Counted from the first letter of the stretch, positions 25,066-35,014 are shown. The stretch: DNA of 46,073 bases from CAYUPI01 sp964446585 (GCA_964446585.1 CAYUPI010000044.1:1-46073); one strand, 5' to 3'. Made by a program: numbers and translations. Notes: generated by a model from the sequence alone, not told the origin.

Positions 25066-28000
25066 GTGAGAAACAGGCATTGCCGAGGTCCAGTCCTAGC
25101 TCGCGCGCTGATAGCTGGCCTCAGCTTGATACTCGCGGATCGAGTGACGGCGCAGACGTTCACGAACCTGTATAGTTTCACTGGTGGGAGCGACGGAGCA
25201 AAACCATACGCCGGCTTGATCTTATCGAGCAACACCCTATATGGAACGACGTCGGCAGGCGGCATTTCGGGCAGCGGAACGGTATTCGCCATGGGCACCA
25301 ACGGTTCGGCCTTTACGACCCTGTATGCTTGGGCCGGTCACAACTACGATCTGGCTCCCGGGTTGACTTTATCGGGCAACACCCTCTATGGAACGAGGTC
25401 GGGAACCTATGTACTCGCTTGTTCGGCGAGCGGCGCGGCCTTCAAGCTCAACACCGACGGCTCGGGCTATACAAACCTGCATCTTTTCGTGTCAAATGAT
25501 TGCCCTTACGGGTGGACGAATAGCGATGGGCTTTTTCCACAAAGCGCTCTAGTTTTATCCGGCAACACCCTATATGGCACCACGCTAAGTGGCGGCACTT
25601 CAACCAATTATGGCACGGTATTCGCCGTCAACACCGACGGCACAGGCTTTACGACCTTGTATAGCTTCACGGCAAGCTCTGGCCCCGCGAACACGCCCAT
25701 TATCAACAGCGATGGAGCACTTCCGTATGCGGGGTTGGTTTTATCAGGGAACACCCTGTATGGCACCGCGTCAGCAGGCGGCGGCTCGGACTACGGCACA
25801 GTGTTCAAGCTCCACACCGACGGCACGGGCTTTACGCCCTTGCATAGTTTCACTCGTGGCGGCGACGGAGCAGACCCGTACGCGGGGTTGATCTTATCGG
25901 GTGACACATTGTACGGCACCGCCTTGGGCGGCGGCAGTTCTGATTACGGCACGGTGTTCAAGCTCAAAACCGACGGCACAGGCTTTACGACCCTGCATAG
26001 CTTTGCTAACGGCGACGGGGCAGTATATCCGTATGCCGGGCTGATTTTATTGGGCAACACACTGTACGGCACGGCATATACAGGCGGCCCGGCGGGTGGT
26101 GGCGCGATATTCGCCGTCAACACCGATGGCACGGGGTTTACGAACCTGTATAGTTTCACTGGTGGCAGCGATGGAGCTAATCCATATGCCGGTCTGATCT
26201 TATCGGGCAGCACCTTGTATGGCACGACTGTGGCAGGCGGCAGCTCGGGCAACGGTACGATATTCGCCATTTCGTTAGCAGGCATGTCCTTCCACCGGCT
26301 CGGCCCCGCCGCTTTGATCTACTCGAGCCAGGACTCCGCCGAGACCGAGTTGGCGGTCACCACGAACAGATCAGTACTGGCAGCACAGTCCCGTCTAGGG
26401 GATGGGTCGGGCGCACACTTCGGTCTGGTCGCTGACGGCGTAACACCCCTTTTGATTAAGCTCACCTTTCCTGTATCCACGTTTCAGGGCATCGATGTCT
26501 CGATTGCCTCTGGCGGACAGCTTGTCTCGGGGTCGCTCAGCGACCACCTCAGAACCCCCGCATCCAGTGGGTGGAGTACCAATCGGACTCTGCTCCAGAT
26601 GACCAACGGCGGGTTCGCGTTACTCTCTCCGCTCAAGGCCGAGGAAATTACCTTCGCGCCGGGCAGCACTGAGTTAAAGGTGACCTGCGCGATGTGGGGC
26701 GATCAAATTGGAGTAACAAACAGCTTTTATATTCGCAAACCTCCGATCGTCCTCGTGCATGGCTATAATTCCGACAGCAACACTTGGGGCGCGGATTTTC
26801 TCGCGCAGCTCACCAGCACTAGACCCACCGAGTTCGTCATCCCGATCCAATACGGAGTTACATATGACACGGTTTACTCAGATGCAGGTGTCCAGTTCGT
26901 GGAGAACAAAGGGGGTAATACCTCTGGCAGGTTTGATACACTTGCGCGCGAGCTCGATAGAATACTTCTTGGCTCAATCGAAAATCCGACTAGTAACCTC
27001 CACACGAATTGGGCTTTCACGCGCTACGACATCGTCTGCCACAGCCAAGGCGGTGTCCTCGCTCGCATGTTGTGTCAGAATGTCTCGCCTCCGTTCGCTC
27101 CCTTCGCCTCAGCCCCTGTGCGCTCAGACAGTAATTTCTACAGGGGGCGCTTTCGCCGCGTCGTGACTATCGGGTCTCCTCATAACGGTGCAGTGATGAC
27201 GCACTACCTCCTTTATTTGCGAGGCTTCGGCGATGCCTTGGCTAATACCCTGTATGCGACGGGACTTCTGCCGGAGAAGTTCGACCCGTTCGGAGAGCAA
27301 ATCAAGCAAATCAACAATCCTAGCAGCCAGGTCGACGCGAACATCATGTTCAACTGCATCACTGCCACAATCGCTGGGGGCAGTTCACCGGGTTTTGGAG
27401 CCTGTCCATACGCTTACAATCTCGCTCACCTCTGCAATTCTTTCGTGCCCGACACGAACAAGTGTAACGTCATACCCAGCGGAACACAAACTATAGGTGG
27501 GGTACTCCTCCCAAACGGCTCGGATGGCGTCGTGGAGCCTGAGAGCGCAGGTGGTGGCGCTGGCACCCGTGCCACTAATGTCTACTCTCCGCCAGGCATT
27601 GCGCATAGTGGCCCAGCTTGGTTCTTCGATGTCCCCGGCGGCCAAACCGAAACGCTATTCCCACGCGTCGCGCAAACGGTTACTAACCTTCTCGACGGGC
27701 CAATAAGCCAATTCGGCCCCTTTGTGCTCCCCACTATAAGGACAGACCGCGCGTGCATGGACTCCCTGGTGTCTGGTGTGACGATTGCTAATACCATAAC
27801 TCCCGCACCGAGCCCGCTGATCCTTCGGATTTTCAACTTTACGATTACTCCGCCGCCGGCACTCCCCGTGGCCGGGCAAGTTCAGTGGTTTGCCGAACGC
27901 CTCGGCACAAACGGGATTTCCACGGACTTCGTTGATTTGCAAGTCAACACCAATGACTCGACCCAAGCAAGCGTTACGATCGACGATGCAGCCATTGGCA

Positions 28001-30555
28001 CAGTCGTCCTCTACGCTAGTTACCCGACGACAGACGGATCTATCGTCGTATCTACGCCCGTAGTTGTTTACTCAAGCTCCCCGGCGTCGCCGTTGGCGAA
28101 CATCTCCATTCTCCCGGCTTCCGCCACTTTGACGGTGGGCGACACTCTCAGCACCTCGCTCTGGGGGGCGTACAGCAACGGCGTGACATGCATGCTGTAC
28201 ACCGGCAACGGCCAGGCGAATTACCAATCTTCAGCTTCCAACGTGGTGAGCATAACGGCCGCCGGCGAAGTCAAAGCGCTTTCGACGGGCGTTGCGGCCG
28301 TCACCGCGTCGTTTGCCGGATTGACTAACACGGCTCTCATTACCTCAGCCGCGCCCTCCGGCGCTCTCCAGGTTGCGCTCACTCCTCCGGAGGCGGTCGC
28401 GGCAGGCGCCCAATGGAGAGTAGATGGAGGTGCGTGGCAGGCCAACGGGGCGCAAGTTCTTGGATTGTCGGCGGGAGCGCACACCGTCTCGTTCTCAGGT
28501 GTCGCCGGCTGGGCGGCGCCTCCTGGCCAGACCCTGATTATCACCTCGCTCCTGATCACAAACACAACCGTTGCTTATCTGCCCCTTCCAGGCTATGAAG
28601 CCACTGTTCTGGCCCAGAACCCGATCGGCTACTGGCGCTTGGGCGAGACGAATCAGGCCGCTATGAACTCCGGGAGCCTCAGCGGAGCAGCCAAAGGGAC
28701 ATTCCTCGGCGGCCTCGCGCGGGGGGAACCGGGAGCGATTCCAAACAACCCAGATGCTTCGTGTCGGTTTTTCAACCCTGGGTGGCAAATCACCTATTAC
28801 GGGTCGCGAGTGGATGTGCCCTACATGGCTGCGCTCAATCCCAACGGTCCATTCACCGTCGAGCTGTGGGCCAAACCGTCGTCTGCACCAGGCAATCTTT
28901 TCGCTCCCGTCAGTTCGCTCGATGCGACGCTGAATACAAACGCGAGCCGGAATGGTTTCCTGGTTTACTTGGATGGCTCGACTAACTCGGGCGCGGGGGG
29001 CTTCTTTAATCGGTGGCAGTTCAGGGTTGGAGGCACTAATGGGTCCTCGGCGAGCGCCATTGGCGGCAGCTTCACCGTCGGCACTTGGCACCATGTGGTG
29101 GGCGTATACACAGGAAATGGAGTCATTCTCTACGTCAACGGCGCGCAAGTGGCGTCAGCAAGCGTCGGAGCCAATCCCTTTACGGCTAATGCTGCGCAGC
29201 CTTTCCGCATCGGCGCGACGACGTTTCCGAACCGTGGGTTCGATGGCTGGATCGACGAAGTCGCTTTCTACGGAGCAGCGCTGAGCGGCGACACGATCAA
29301 GGCCCACTTCGACGCCGCAACAACCAACGGAGCGGCGTACGCCTCCCAAATTCTTGCCGACACCCCGCTCGGCTATTGGAGACTCGGTGAGGCGCCTGAT
29401 CGTGCTGTGAACCTGGGCACTCTCGGCAGCAGCGCGGACGGCGCTTATCGGTACGGCGCGAGCGCGAGTCAGCCCGGGCCAACGCCTCCAGCATTTCCCG
29501 GCCTCGAGGCCTCGAACCTCGCGGTGGCGCTGGATGGAAGCGGCTGGGGCTACGTTGCTGTTCCGCCACCTAACCTGTCAACAAACGCACTGACCCTAAC
29601 CTGCTGGGTGTGGCCGAACGGCGCTCAGGCGAGCGGCGCCGGCATCCTGATGCACCGAGCCTCTCTTGTTCCTGCACCAAACGACGCGGCCGCCGGCTTA
29701 ACGATCTCTGCCAGCGGTGGGCTTGGACTGGCGTACAATTGGAACGACAACAGCTCCACGTACAATTGGACGAGCGGTGTCTCACTGATCAACACGCAAT
29801 GGAACTTCATCGCCCTCACCATCCAGAGCAATCAGGCGGCAATCTTCGCCCCCGGGTCCACCAACTCGTCGCCCGTGACTAATCTTGTCGCGCATGCGCC
29901 GATCCAGTTCTCTGGGACGACCTATTTCGGCATGGATCCCTTTACAAACGCGACCCCCTCTGCCCGCCCATTCAGCGGGTCCGTTGACGAAGTCGCCATT
30001 TTTGATCGTGCGCTTTCAGTTGGGGAGGTCTATGGCCAATATGGGGCAGCGGTGGGCAACCTTGCTCCCAAGGTGTTCGCCGACCCTTCTTCGCCTGGCA
30101 ATCCGCTTCCAGCGGGTGGCGCGCTCTTTCTGAGCGTAGATGCCGGCGGGACACCCGCGCTGAGCTATCAGTGGCGTAAGAATGGTAGCACAATTGACGG
30201 TGCAACCCAGTCGAACCTGGGCCTCGCGTGCCTCGGGAGCGGCGACGCCGGTTTGTACGACGTCATCATCAGCAATTCATTCGGGGCTGTGACCAGCCAA
30301 GTTGCAACAGTGTCGGTCGCCGGCAGCACGGCACTCAACATCATCCTTAACGACGGGAAGTTCGGCTTTAGCACCAACGGCTTCGGCTTTAGCTTGGCTG
30401 GCTGCCAGGGCTCGGTGGTGGTGATAGAAGCTTCGACTAATCTCATGAACTGGGTCCCTATCATGACAAATGTCATGGGTGCTGCGCCAATCTATTTCAG
30501 CGACCCGACATCATCAAACCTGATCCGCCGATTCTACAGAGCGCGCCTGCAGTAG
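25066..30555 (+). CDS. Giant secreted repeat/lipase/LamG/Ig surface protein
   Basis: This protein has about 1829 residues from a GTG start at 25066, chosen because a signal peptide follows directly (RNRHCRGPVLARALIAGLSLILADRVTA) behind GGAAG. The open frame begins 43 codons earlier. Using numbering from 24937, the order is as follows. Seven ~50-residue repeats of the LSGNTLYGTT..GG..YGTVF type (about 75-450, TIGR03803-like). An alpha/beta hydrolase with VHGYNS near 605 and nucleophile Ser703 in CHSQGG. A Big_2-like domain (about 1050-1130) and a PEGA-like segment. Two LamG-type domains, each opening YWRLGE (about 1219 and 1468). An Ig-like domain (about 1710-1790). A C-terminal module seen in verrucomicrobial exported proteins. 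Probably an exported esterase/lipase with binding modules. Confidence 0.85.
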   Translation: MRNRHCRGPVLARALIAGLSLILADRVTAQTFTNLYSFTGGSDGAKPYAGLILSSNTLYGTTSAGGISGSGTVFAMGTNGSAFTTLYAWAGHNYDLAPGLTLSGNTLYGTRSGTYVLACSASGAAFKLNTDGSGYTNLHLFVSNDCPYGWTNSDGLFPQSALVLSGNTLYGTTLSGGTSTNYGTVFAVNTDGTGFTTLYSFTASSGPANTPIINSDGALPYAGLVLSGNTLYGTASAGGGSDYGTVFKLHTDGTGFTPLHSFTRGGDGADPYAGLILSGDTLYGTALGGGSSDYGTVFKLKTDGTGFTTLHSFANGDGAVYPYAGLILLGNTLYGTAYTGGPAGGGAIFAVNTDGTGFTNLYSFTGGSDGANPYAGLILSGSTLYGTTVAGGSSGNGTIFAISLAGMSFHRLGPAALIYSSQDSAETELAVTTNRSVLAAQSRLGDGSGAHFGLVADGVTPLLIKLTFPVSTFQGIDVSIASGGQLVSGSLSDHLRTPASSGWSTNRTLLQMTNGGFALLSPLKAEEITFAPGSTELKVTCAMWGDQIGVTNSFYIRKPPIVLVHGYNSDSNTWGADFLAQLTSTRPTEFVIPIQYGVTYDTVYSDAGVQFVENKGGNTSGRFDTLARELDRILLGSIENPTSNLHTNWAFTRYDIVCHSQGGVLARMLCQNVSPPFAPFASAPVRSDSNFYRGRFRRVVTIGSPHNGAVMTHYLLYLRGFGDALANTLYATGLLPEKFDPFGEQIKQINNPSSQVDANIMFNCITATIAGGSSPGFGACPYAYNLAHLCNSFVPDTNKCNVIPSGTQTIGGVLLPNGSDGVVEPESAGGGAGTRATNVYSPPGIAHSGPAWFFDVPGGQTETLFPRVAQTVTNLLDGPISQFGPFVLPTIRTDRACMDSLVSGVTIANTITPAPSPLILRIFNFTITPPPALPVAGQVQWFAERLGTNGISTDFVDLQVNTNDSTQASVTIDDAAIGTVVLYASYPTTDGSIVVSTPVVVYSSSPASPLANISILPASATLTVGDTLSTSLWGAYSNGVTCMLYTGNGQANYQSSASNVVSITAAGEVKALSTGVAAVTASFAGLTNTALITSAAPSGALQVALTPPEAVAAGAQWRVDGGAWQANGAQVLGLSAGAHTVSFSGVAGWAAPPGQTLIITSLLITNTTVAYLPLPGYEATVLAQNPIGYWRLGETNQAAMNSGSLSGAAKGTFLGGLARGEPGAIPNNPDASCRFFNPGWQITYYGSRVDVPYMAALNPNGPFTVELWAKPSSAPGNLFAPVSSLDATLNTNASRNGFLVYLDGSTNSGAGGFFNRWQFRVGGTNGSSASAIGGSFTVGTWHHVVGVYTGNGVILYVNGAQVASASVGANPFTANAAQPFRIGATTFPNRGFDGWIDEVAFYGAALSGDTIKAHFDAATTNGAAYASQILADTPLGYWRLGEAPDRAVNLGTLGSSADGAYRYGASASQPGPTPPAFPGLEASNLAVALDGSGWGYVAVPPPNLSTNALTLTCWVWPNGAQASGAGILMHRASLVPAPNDAAAGLTISASGGLGLAYNWNDNSSTYNWTSGVSLINTQWNFIALTIQSNQAAIFAPGSTNSSPVTNLVAHAPIQFSGTTYFGMDPFTNATPSARPFSGSVDEVAIFDRALSVGEVYGQYGAAVGNLAPKVFADPSSPGNPLPAGGALFLSVDAGGTPALSYQWRKNGSTIDGATQSNLGLACLGSGDAGLYDVIISNSFGAVTSQVATVSVAGSTALNIILNDGKFGFSTNGFGFSLAGCQGSVVVIEASTNLMNWVPIMTNVMGAAPIYFSDPTSSNLIRRFYRARLQ

Positions 30556-30798
30556 CGAGTTCGCGCGGCTGATTGCAACCACGGGGATTTGATTCGAGTG
30601 CAGCGTATCGATTGGAGCGGCTGGGCCCGGCGCATGTGTCTAACCAACAAGAGAAACTCCTGGCTTGATATGGGTCGCGATGATCCCGGGTTAGTTATGG
30701 ACAGAGCTAACGGCGGGGAAGGTGCAAGAATCCGGACGTCCGACGATGGCGTGGTCGAGCACTTCGATTTTCAGTAGGCGCGGTTGAGGAGCTGCCGA

Positions 30799-31443
30799 AT
30801 GTCTACTCAAACGGAGCGTAATCCTCTTGAGCGCCGATTCGATATTTACTATCTGCGGTGCAGTATGACTGAAGATGAGCTGCGCAAGAAGTTCTGGTGG
30901 TGGCGCAAAAATAAGGACTGGACCTTCGATGCGCAAGATTACACAACCAAACTAAAGCCCTCCTCAACTAATCAGCAATGGAAGGACCGCGAGGAACTGA
31001 TTGCGTGGCGGTATGAATTGGCGAGGCGACATACCCCTAGCGACCAGTTGCCTCCATATCCGGAAGCCAAAGAAAAGTACAATGATGAGATGGCCTGTTT
31101 GGAAGACTTCTCGCGCATTGGCCAGCGTCGGAAAGTGCTGAGAATTGATGAGTTGCCTGTTGAGATAGATCTCAACATCTTAAAAAAGGAGAGCTGGAGC
31201 GGCGTCCATCGGTTTGAGTGTGACCTAGAAGCATCCGACAATCAACTGACAGCAGGCTTCCTCGAATACGTAAGAACCGGGCGGGAAAGACGAAACATCA
31301 AAGCAGGCATTGGACCCAAGGGAAAACGGCATCGGCCTGTATCATGGCGCTGGCCGGAGTTGATGGATAGTCGCCGAGTTGGGCCATGGCAATGCCGCGC
31401 AGGGCGAGCGCCGATGGATCGTTGCGCAACGCCACGCGCTTGA
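30799..31443 (+). CDS. Unknown protein with chimeric C terminus
   Basis: This 214-residue protein starts with the ATG of MSTQTERNPLERRFDIYYL; a TTG five codons earlier is rejected. The N-terminal ~180 residues are polar, rich in Trp, Arg and Lys (FWWWRKNKDWTF), and match no family I know. From about 31345 the frame runs over sequence that on the other strand codes for a different protein (the stub at 31367-31504). The last ~30 residues, with their Arg/Pro composition, are therefore probably read-through past a junction, and the native C terminus was lost. It lies 243 bp after the giant gene at the far end of the accessory region. Confidence 0.5.
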   Translation: MSTQTERNPLERRFDIYYLRCSMTEDELRKKFWWWRKNKDWTFDAQDYTTKLKPSSTNQQWKDREELIAWRYELARRHTPSDQLPPYPEAKEKYNDEMACLEDFSRIGQRRKVLRIDELPVEIDLNILKKESWSGVHRFECDLEASDNQLTAGFLEYVRTGRERRNIKAGIGPKGKRHRPVSWRWPELMDSRRVGPWQCRAGRAPMDRCATPRA

Positions 31444-31504
31444 GCGCGCCGAGCGGATCACCGGCCGCCAGCAACCGCGCGGCCGAGGCGACGAGGGAGT
31501 CCAC
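31367..31504 (-). pseudogene. 5' stub of a broken gene (HTH-regulator-like N terminus)
   Basis: From a GTG at 31504, after AAAGGGATC, the frame reads VDSLVASAARLLAAGDPL and on to ALALRGIAMAQLGDY (46 residues). This looks like the regular helical N terminus of a widespread bacterial protein that, from memory, ends in a sigma-70-region-4-like helix-turn-helix. After GDY the sequence stops resembling it and the frame soon ends. The stub directly follows the PQQ-like gene on the minus strand, so the pair once was an operon. The family assignment is from memory and unverified. Confidence 0.5.
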
Positions 31505-31519
31505 GATCCCTTTGAGTGC

Positions 31520-32950
31520 CTATTTGTTTTCAGCAAAGGCGTAAAGATGTTTGTCGGTTCTGACCAGGAGGGTGTTGCCGGCGATTGCCGGGGTCGCGGC
31601 GGTTCGCTCGCCAAGTTTGTTCGTGGCGACAACTTCTGGTTTCTTACGGCTGGCTTTCATAACTGTCACTACGCCATCCTGGAGCGAGGTCAAATAAATA
31701 TGCCCATTGGCAGCCACGGGTGAGGCATAATATTGCCCGGCAGCCGCCGCTCGCTCCTGGTACACCTGGTCCCCGGTCTTCGCGTCGTAGGCAGTGACGA
31801 TGCCTCCATCCTTGACCATGATGTAAAGACCGCGATACACGAGCGCGGAAGTGATCCAGGGCAAGCCCTTCGTTTTCTTCCAAAGAATATGCGAACTTGT
31901 GACGTCGCCGGCTCCGCCGGTCCTGAGCGCAAACGCGGTGTTCTTGCCTTCTGACACAAACTTCACCATTGCGTCCCATTCGTCCCGGGTAATTTTTCCA
32001 TCTTTGTTCGCGTCCTGGTTATCGAAGAAACCTCCCAGCGCTTTATCCGCTTCTTCTTTGGACAGTGCACCGTCGTGGTCCTTATCCAAATCCTTCAGCA
32101 TGGAGTCGAACGAAGGCATCTGAAAGGGCTTGTCGTCCGCACCGCCGCTGCCCCCGGCGAAGAATAGAGTCCCATCGGCCACAACCGGCGAGGGAATGCA
32201 TCCGGAGGGCATGCCATTGAAGACCCACTTTTCGGCACCGGTCTTCAGTTCATATCCGACCAAGCGCGCGTGGCCCGCTGCCACGATTTGTTTCCCACTG
32301 GACGCGCTCGATATGACCGGCGTGCAGTACGAAGTGGCGGGAAGCCTGGCTTGTTCCCACTTGCGTGCGCCGGTCTCGACATCGAGCGCGATGATCTTAG
32401 ATGCTTTCAGCTCGTCACGAACCAATACTACCATGCCCTCCGCGATGATCGGTGAGACGCCGCTGCCGAAATCTCCACCCGTGGCCGCAGGAGGCATCTC
32501 GAACTTCCAACGTTCTTTGCCGGACAGGTCGTAACAGAACAGCCCACAGGAACCGAAGTAGGACACGATCTGCTTGCCATTCGTCGCAGGTGTGGACGTC
32601 GCGGGGCTGCCTTCTACCTTATGGTAAGCCTCGAGCTTCTTAGCCGGGGCTTCCGCTCGCCAGGCCTCTGTGCCGTCCTTGAGTCTATAGGTAATCGTGT
32701 AAAGCCTGCCGTTGTCGAAAGCCGTGATCACCACGTTATCGCCAGCGATGATTGGGGAAGAGAGACCGCTGGGCACTGGGACTTTCCATTTCACGTTTTT
32801 GTCCGGACTAAACTCAACGGGCGGCCTGCCCGAATCTGCTACGCCCGAGCCGTTCGGACCCCGGAACCGTGGCCATACGAGCTCCTTTTCGGCGCTCCTT
32901 CCAACGGTGGTGAAGACACCGGCTGCCAGTAATACGAGTGAAACTTTCAT
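31520..32950 (-). CDS. Secreted PQQ-like beta-propeller with inserted EF-hands
   Basis: This 476-residue exported protein has signal peptide MKVSLVLLAAGVFTTVGRSA and then LVWPRFRGPNGSG, the standard start of verrucomicrobial/planctomycetal PQQ-like (WD40-type) proteins. Blades recur with A.D..TG...W (residues about 60-270 and 350-470). Between them lies an EF-hand pair: DKDHDGALSKEE (289-300) and DANKDGKITRDE (313-324), both with full calcium ligands. The frame is open 19 residues upstream of the ATG at 32950. The function is unknown; calcium-dependent folding or binding outside the cell is an inference. The tail of the gene abuts a broken gene at 31504. Confidence 0.85.
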   Translation of the reverse strand: MKVSLVLLAAGVFTTVGRSAEKELVWPRFRGPNGSGVADSGRPPVEFSPDKNVKWKVPVPSGLSSPIIAGDNVVITAFDNGRLYTITYRLKDGTEAWRAEAPAKKLEAYHKVEGSPATSTPATNGKQIVSYFGSCGLFCYDLSGKERWKFEMPPAATGGDFGSGVSPIIAEGMVVLVRDELKASKIIALDVETGARKWEQARLPATSYCTPVISSASSGKQIVAAGHARLVGYELKTGAEKWVFNGMPSGCIPSPVVADGTLFFAGGSGGADDKPFQMPSFDSMLKDLDKDHDGALSKEEADKALGGFFDNQDANKDGKITRDEWDAMVKFVSEGKNTAFALRTGGAGDVTSSHILWKKTKGLPWITSALVYRGLYIMVKDGGIVTAYDAKTGDQVYQERAAAAGQYYASPVAANGHIYLTSLQDGVVTVMKASRKKPEVVATNKLGERTAATPAIAGNTLLVRTDKHLYAFAENK

Positions 32951-33260
32951 AAGATTGTAATTGGTTGTGGCGGCGACCGCCTCTTTTACCGGGAATTGCC
33001 GCTCCAAGTCAAAGGCAACCAGACTTCATTTGCATTTCATTTCACGGGCAACCCCAGGCAGCCAACCACGAATTTTCGCGCCCTGCCGAAAGCACCGTTC
33101 TGGTCTCTGTTCAATTGGTGTCCATTAGTGTCAGTTAGTGGTTCAGCTGCCTTGTCCCAATCTTTACGTTCTCTGCGTTCTCTGCGGCTACCCGCTCTGC
33201 TTGCCTGATTTCAGCTGTCAGTTTTCAGAACTCCAGCTTTTTCCTGACGACTCTCAACTA
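32951..33260. repeat. Repeat-rich spacer upstream of PQQ-like gene
   Basis: No gene is seen in 310 bp. The right part contains word repeats of the kind GTGTCCATTAGTGTCAGTTAGTGG (around 33119-33143), TTCTCTGCGTTCTCTGCGG (around 33170-33190) and ACTCTCAACTATCAACTCTCA (around 33250). The promoter for the PQQ-like gene should lie in the left part, but no clear -35/-10 is seen. Confidence 0.5.
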
Positions 33261-33848
33261 TCAACTCTCAGCTTTCCCTCTCTGTACGACTGGGCATGAG
33301 CCGGGTAACTCTGATTGCCGCGCCAACTGCAGGATGCGTCCCAGGTCCAACTCGCCCTTCGCTCCCCAGCCACTGACGCCTTCAGGAATTCGAGGGCGGA
33401 ACTGTTCGTAGAGGCCGAATCCACTCTCGGCCAGATCGCCGGGAGCAAAGGCGCGGGCGAGTTCCGTCATGGCTTTGCGGACTCTCGGCAGGGCGTCGCC
33501 GAACTTGCTTTCCAGATAGCGCTCGACGCTCACCGGCGTGATGGGCTCGGACTTGTTCACGGCGCGGACCCCTTGGTCGGTGGTCGTAGCCGGCAAAGCC
33601 CGCCCCAGAAGCTCCACCCAGAATTCCTCACCTCGCTCCCGTTCCCGCACCTTGTGGAGTTCCTTCGGGCTCGGTTTGAAAATCCCCAACCGCCGTCCTT
33701 TGCTTTGGGCGTTCAGGCCAGCCAGCGCTTTTCCCAGGGACAACGCTTCGTCGTGCGCAAAACCCATGCGCTCGGCTACGACCGCGGCCCAGAGGGTCAA
33801 CACCGGGGCTCGATTGACGAGAATCTTATTCGATGACAAAGTGCACAT
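33261..33848 (-). CDS. Conserved hypothetical protein
   Basis: This 195-residue protein starts MCTLSSNKILVNRAPVLTLW; the open frame extends further upstream to 34013 without homology-like character. The block AAVVAERMGFAHDEALSLGKALAGLNAQSKGRRLGIF reads like a conserved core, with helical sequence around residues 20-60. I remember similar proteins of unknown function in several phyla. No domain name can be given. It diverges from fabH, whose ATG at 33989 is 140 bp away. Confidence 0.65.
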   Translation of the reverse strand: MCTLSSNKILVNRAPVLTLWAAVVAERMGFAHDEALSLGKALAGLNAQSKGRRLGIFKPSPKELHKVRERERGEEFWVELLGRALPATTTDQGVRAVNKSEPITPVSVERYLESKFGDALPRVRKAMTELARAFAPGDLAESGFGLYEQFRPRIPEGVSGWGAKGELDLGRILQLARQSELPGSCPVVQRGKAES

Positions 33849-33988
33849 TCTTTGCAAAACGTTTGTAAATCTCCGCCTTGAGTGAGGCCTAAGCTTTCCT
33901 TGCGACAACATCCTGTGGCGGACGAACCTCCAGTTTGACCCTTTTCCGCAACTCTTGCAAGCGCAGCCCTTGCCAGCCAAGCTCAAAC

Positions 33989-34975
33989 ATGCAGCCCAGA
34001 AGCGTCTATTCAAAAATCGCCGGTACCGGCTCGTATCTACCCGACCAGATCGTCACCAATGCCGATCTGGAGAAGATGGTCGATACGACCGCCGCATGGA
34101 TTCTCGAACGCACCGGCATCGAACGTCGTCACGTCGTAGCCCCCGAGCAATCCACGCTTGATATGGTCGAGCAGGCGGCGAAGCGCGCATTACAAGCGGC
34201 CAACGCCGCCGCCGAAGAAATCGATCTCATCGCGTTGGGAACAACGACGCCCGCGCAGCTTTTTCCGAACACAGCGTGCTTGTTGCAAAAGCGATTGGGA
34301 ATCGGCGGCCCCCCCGCGATCCAGGTGGAGGCTGCATGCACCGGATTTATCTATGCAATGAGCATTGCCGATAAGTTCATTCGCCTCGGCGAAGCGAAGT
34401 GCGCCCTTGTCATCGGTGCAGAGTGTGTCTCCAAGCTCGTCGATTGGACCGATCGCAACACCTGTGTGTTGTTCGGCGACGGGGCCGGCGCTGTGGTCCT
34501 GAAGCCATCGGCGGAGCAGGGCATCATCTCGACGCATTTGCATGCGGACGGCGAGTACTCCGATTTGTTGTTCTATCCGACAGGCGCGTCGTGCCGTCAC
34601 AATCCCACCGTACCCGACGATAAACAGCACACCCTTATCATGAAGGGCACCGAGGTATTCAAGGTGGCGGTCAAGAAACTGAGCAGCGTGGTGGATGAAA
34701 CTTTGGCGGCGAACGATTTGGACAAATCGGCCATCGATTGGCTGGTGCCGCACCAGGCAAATTTGCGTATCATCCAGGCCATCGCGAAAAAGCTCGATTT
34801 ACCGCCCGAGCGGGTGATCGTCACGGTGCAGGATCACGGCAACACTTCAGCGGCTTCGGTGCCACTGGCATTGGATACTGGCGTCCGCGATGGACGTATC
34901 AAGCGCGGCGATCTGCTGTTGCTTGAAGCATTTGGCGGCGGCTTAACGTGGGGTTCGGCCCTGGTTCGATTTTAG
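33989..34975 (+). CDS. fabH: Beta-ketoacyl-ACP synthase III (FabH)
   Basis: This enzyme condenses acetyl-CoA with malonyl-ACP to start fatty acid synthesis. The 328-residue thiolase-fold protein has the full catalytic triad: Cys117 in EAACTGF, His255 in PHQAN and Asn285 in DHGNTSAAS. It also has the C-terminal FGGGLTWGS loop. Upstream in-frame codons from 33935 are unlikely; MQPRSVYSKIAGTGSYLP gives the standard start. It is a stand-alone gene: no plsX, fabD or rpmF flank it, unlike the common fab cluster. A dispersed 61-bp repeat follows. Confidence 0.95.
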   Translation: MQPRSVYSKIAGTGSYLPDQIVTNADLEKMVDTTAAWILERTGIERRHVVAPEQSTLDMVEQAAKRALQAANAAAEEIDLIALGTTTPAQLFPNTACLLQKRLGIGGPPAIQVEAACTGFIYAMSIADKFIRLGEAKCALVIGAECVSKLVDWTDRNTCVLFGDGAGAVVLKPSAEQGIISTHLHADGEYSDLLFYPTGASCRHNPTVPDDKQHTLIMKGTEVFKVAVKKLSSVVDETLAANDLDKSAIDWLVPHQANLRIIQAIAKKLDLPPERVIVTVQDHGNTSAASVPLALDTGVRDGRIKRGDLLLLEAFGGGLTWGSALVRF

Positions 34976-35014
34976 TGGTGCGGCACTAGAAGCGCTGGAG
35001 GGTTGATGGTTGAT

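Noticed and set aside
25150..26280. CRISPR-like tandem array
   Set aside because: The repeated units are in frame and encode the TIGR03803-like protein repeats; spacing and sequence vary as in protein repeats.
30589..30777. 62-codon ORF after the giant gene
   Set aside because: No motif, no start signal, and composition like noncoding sequence.
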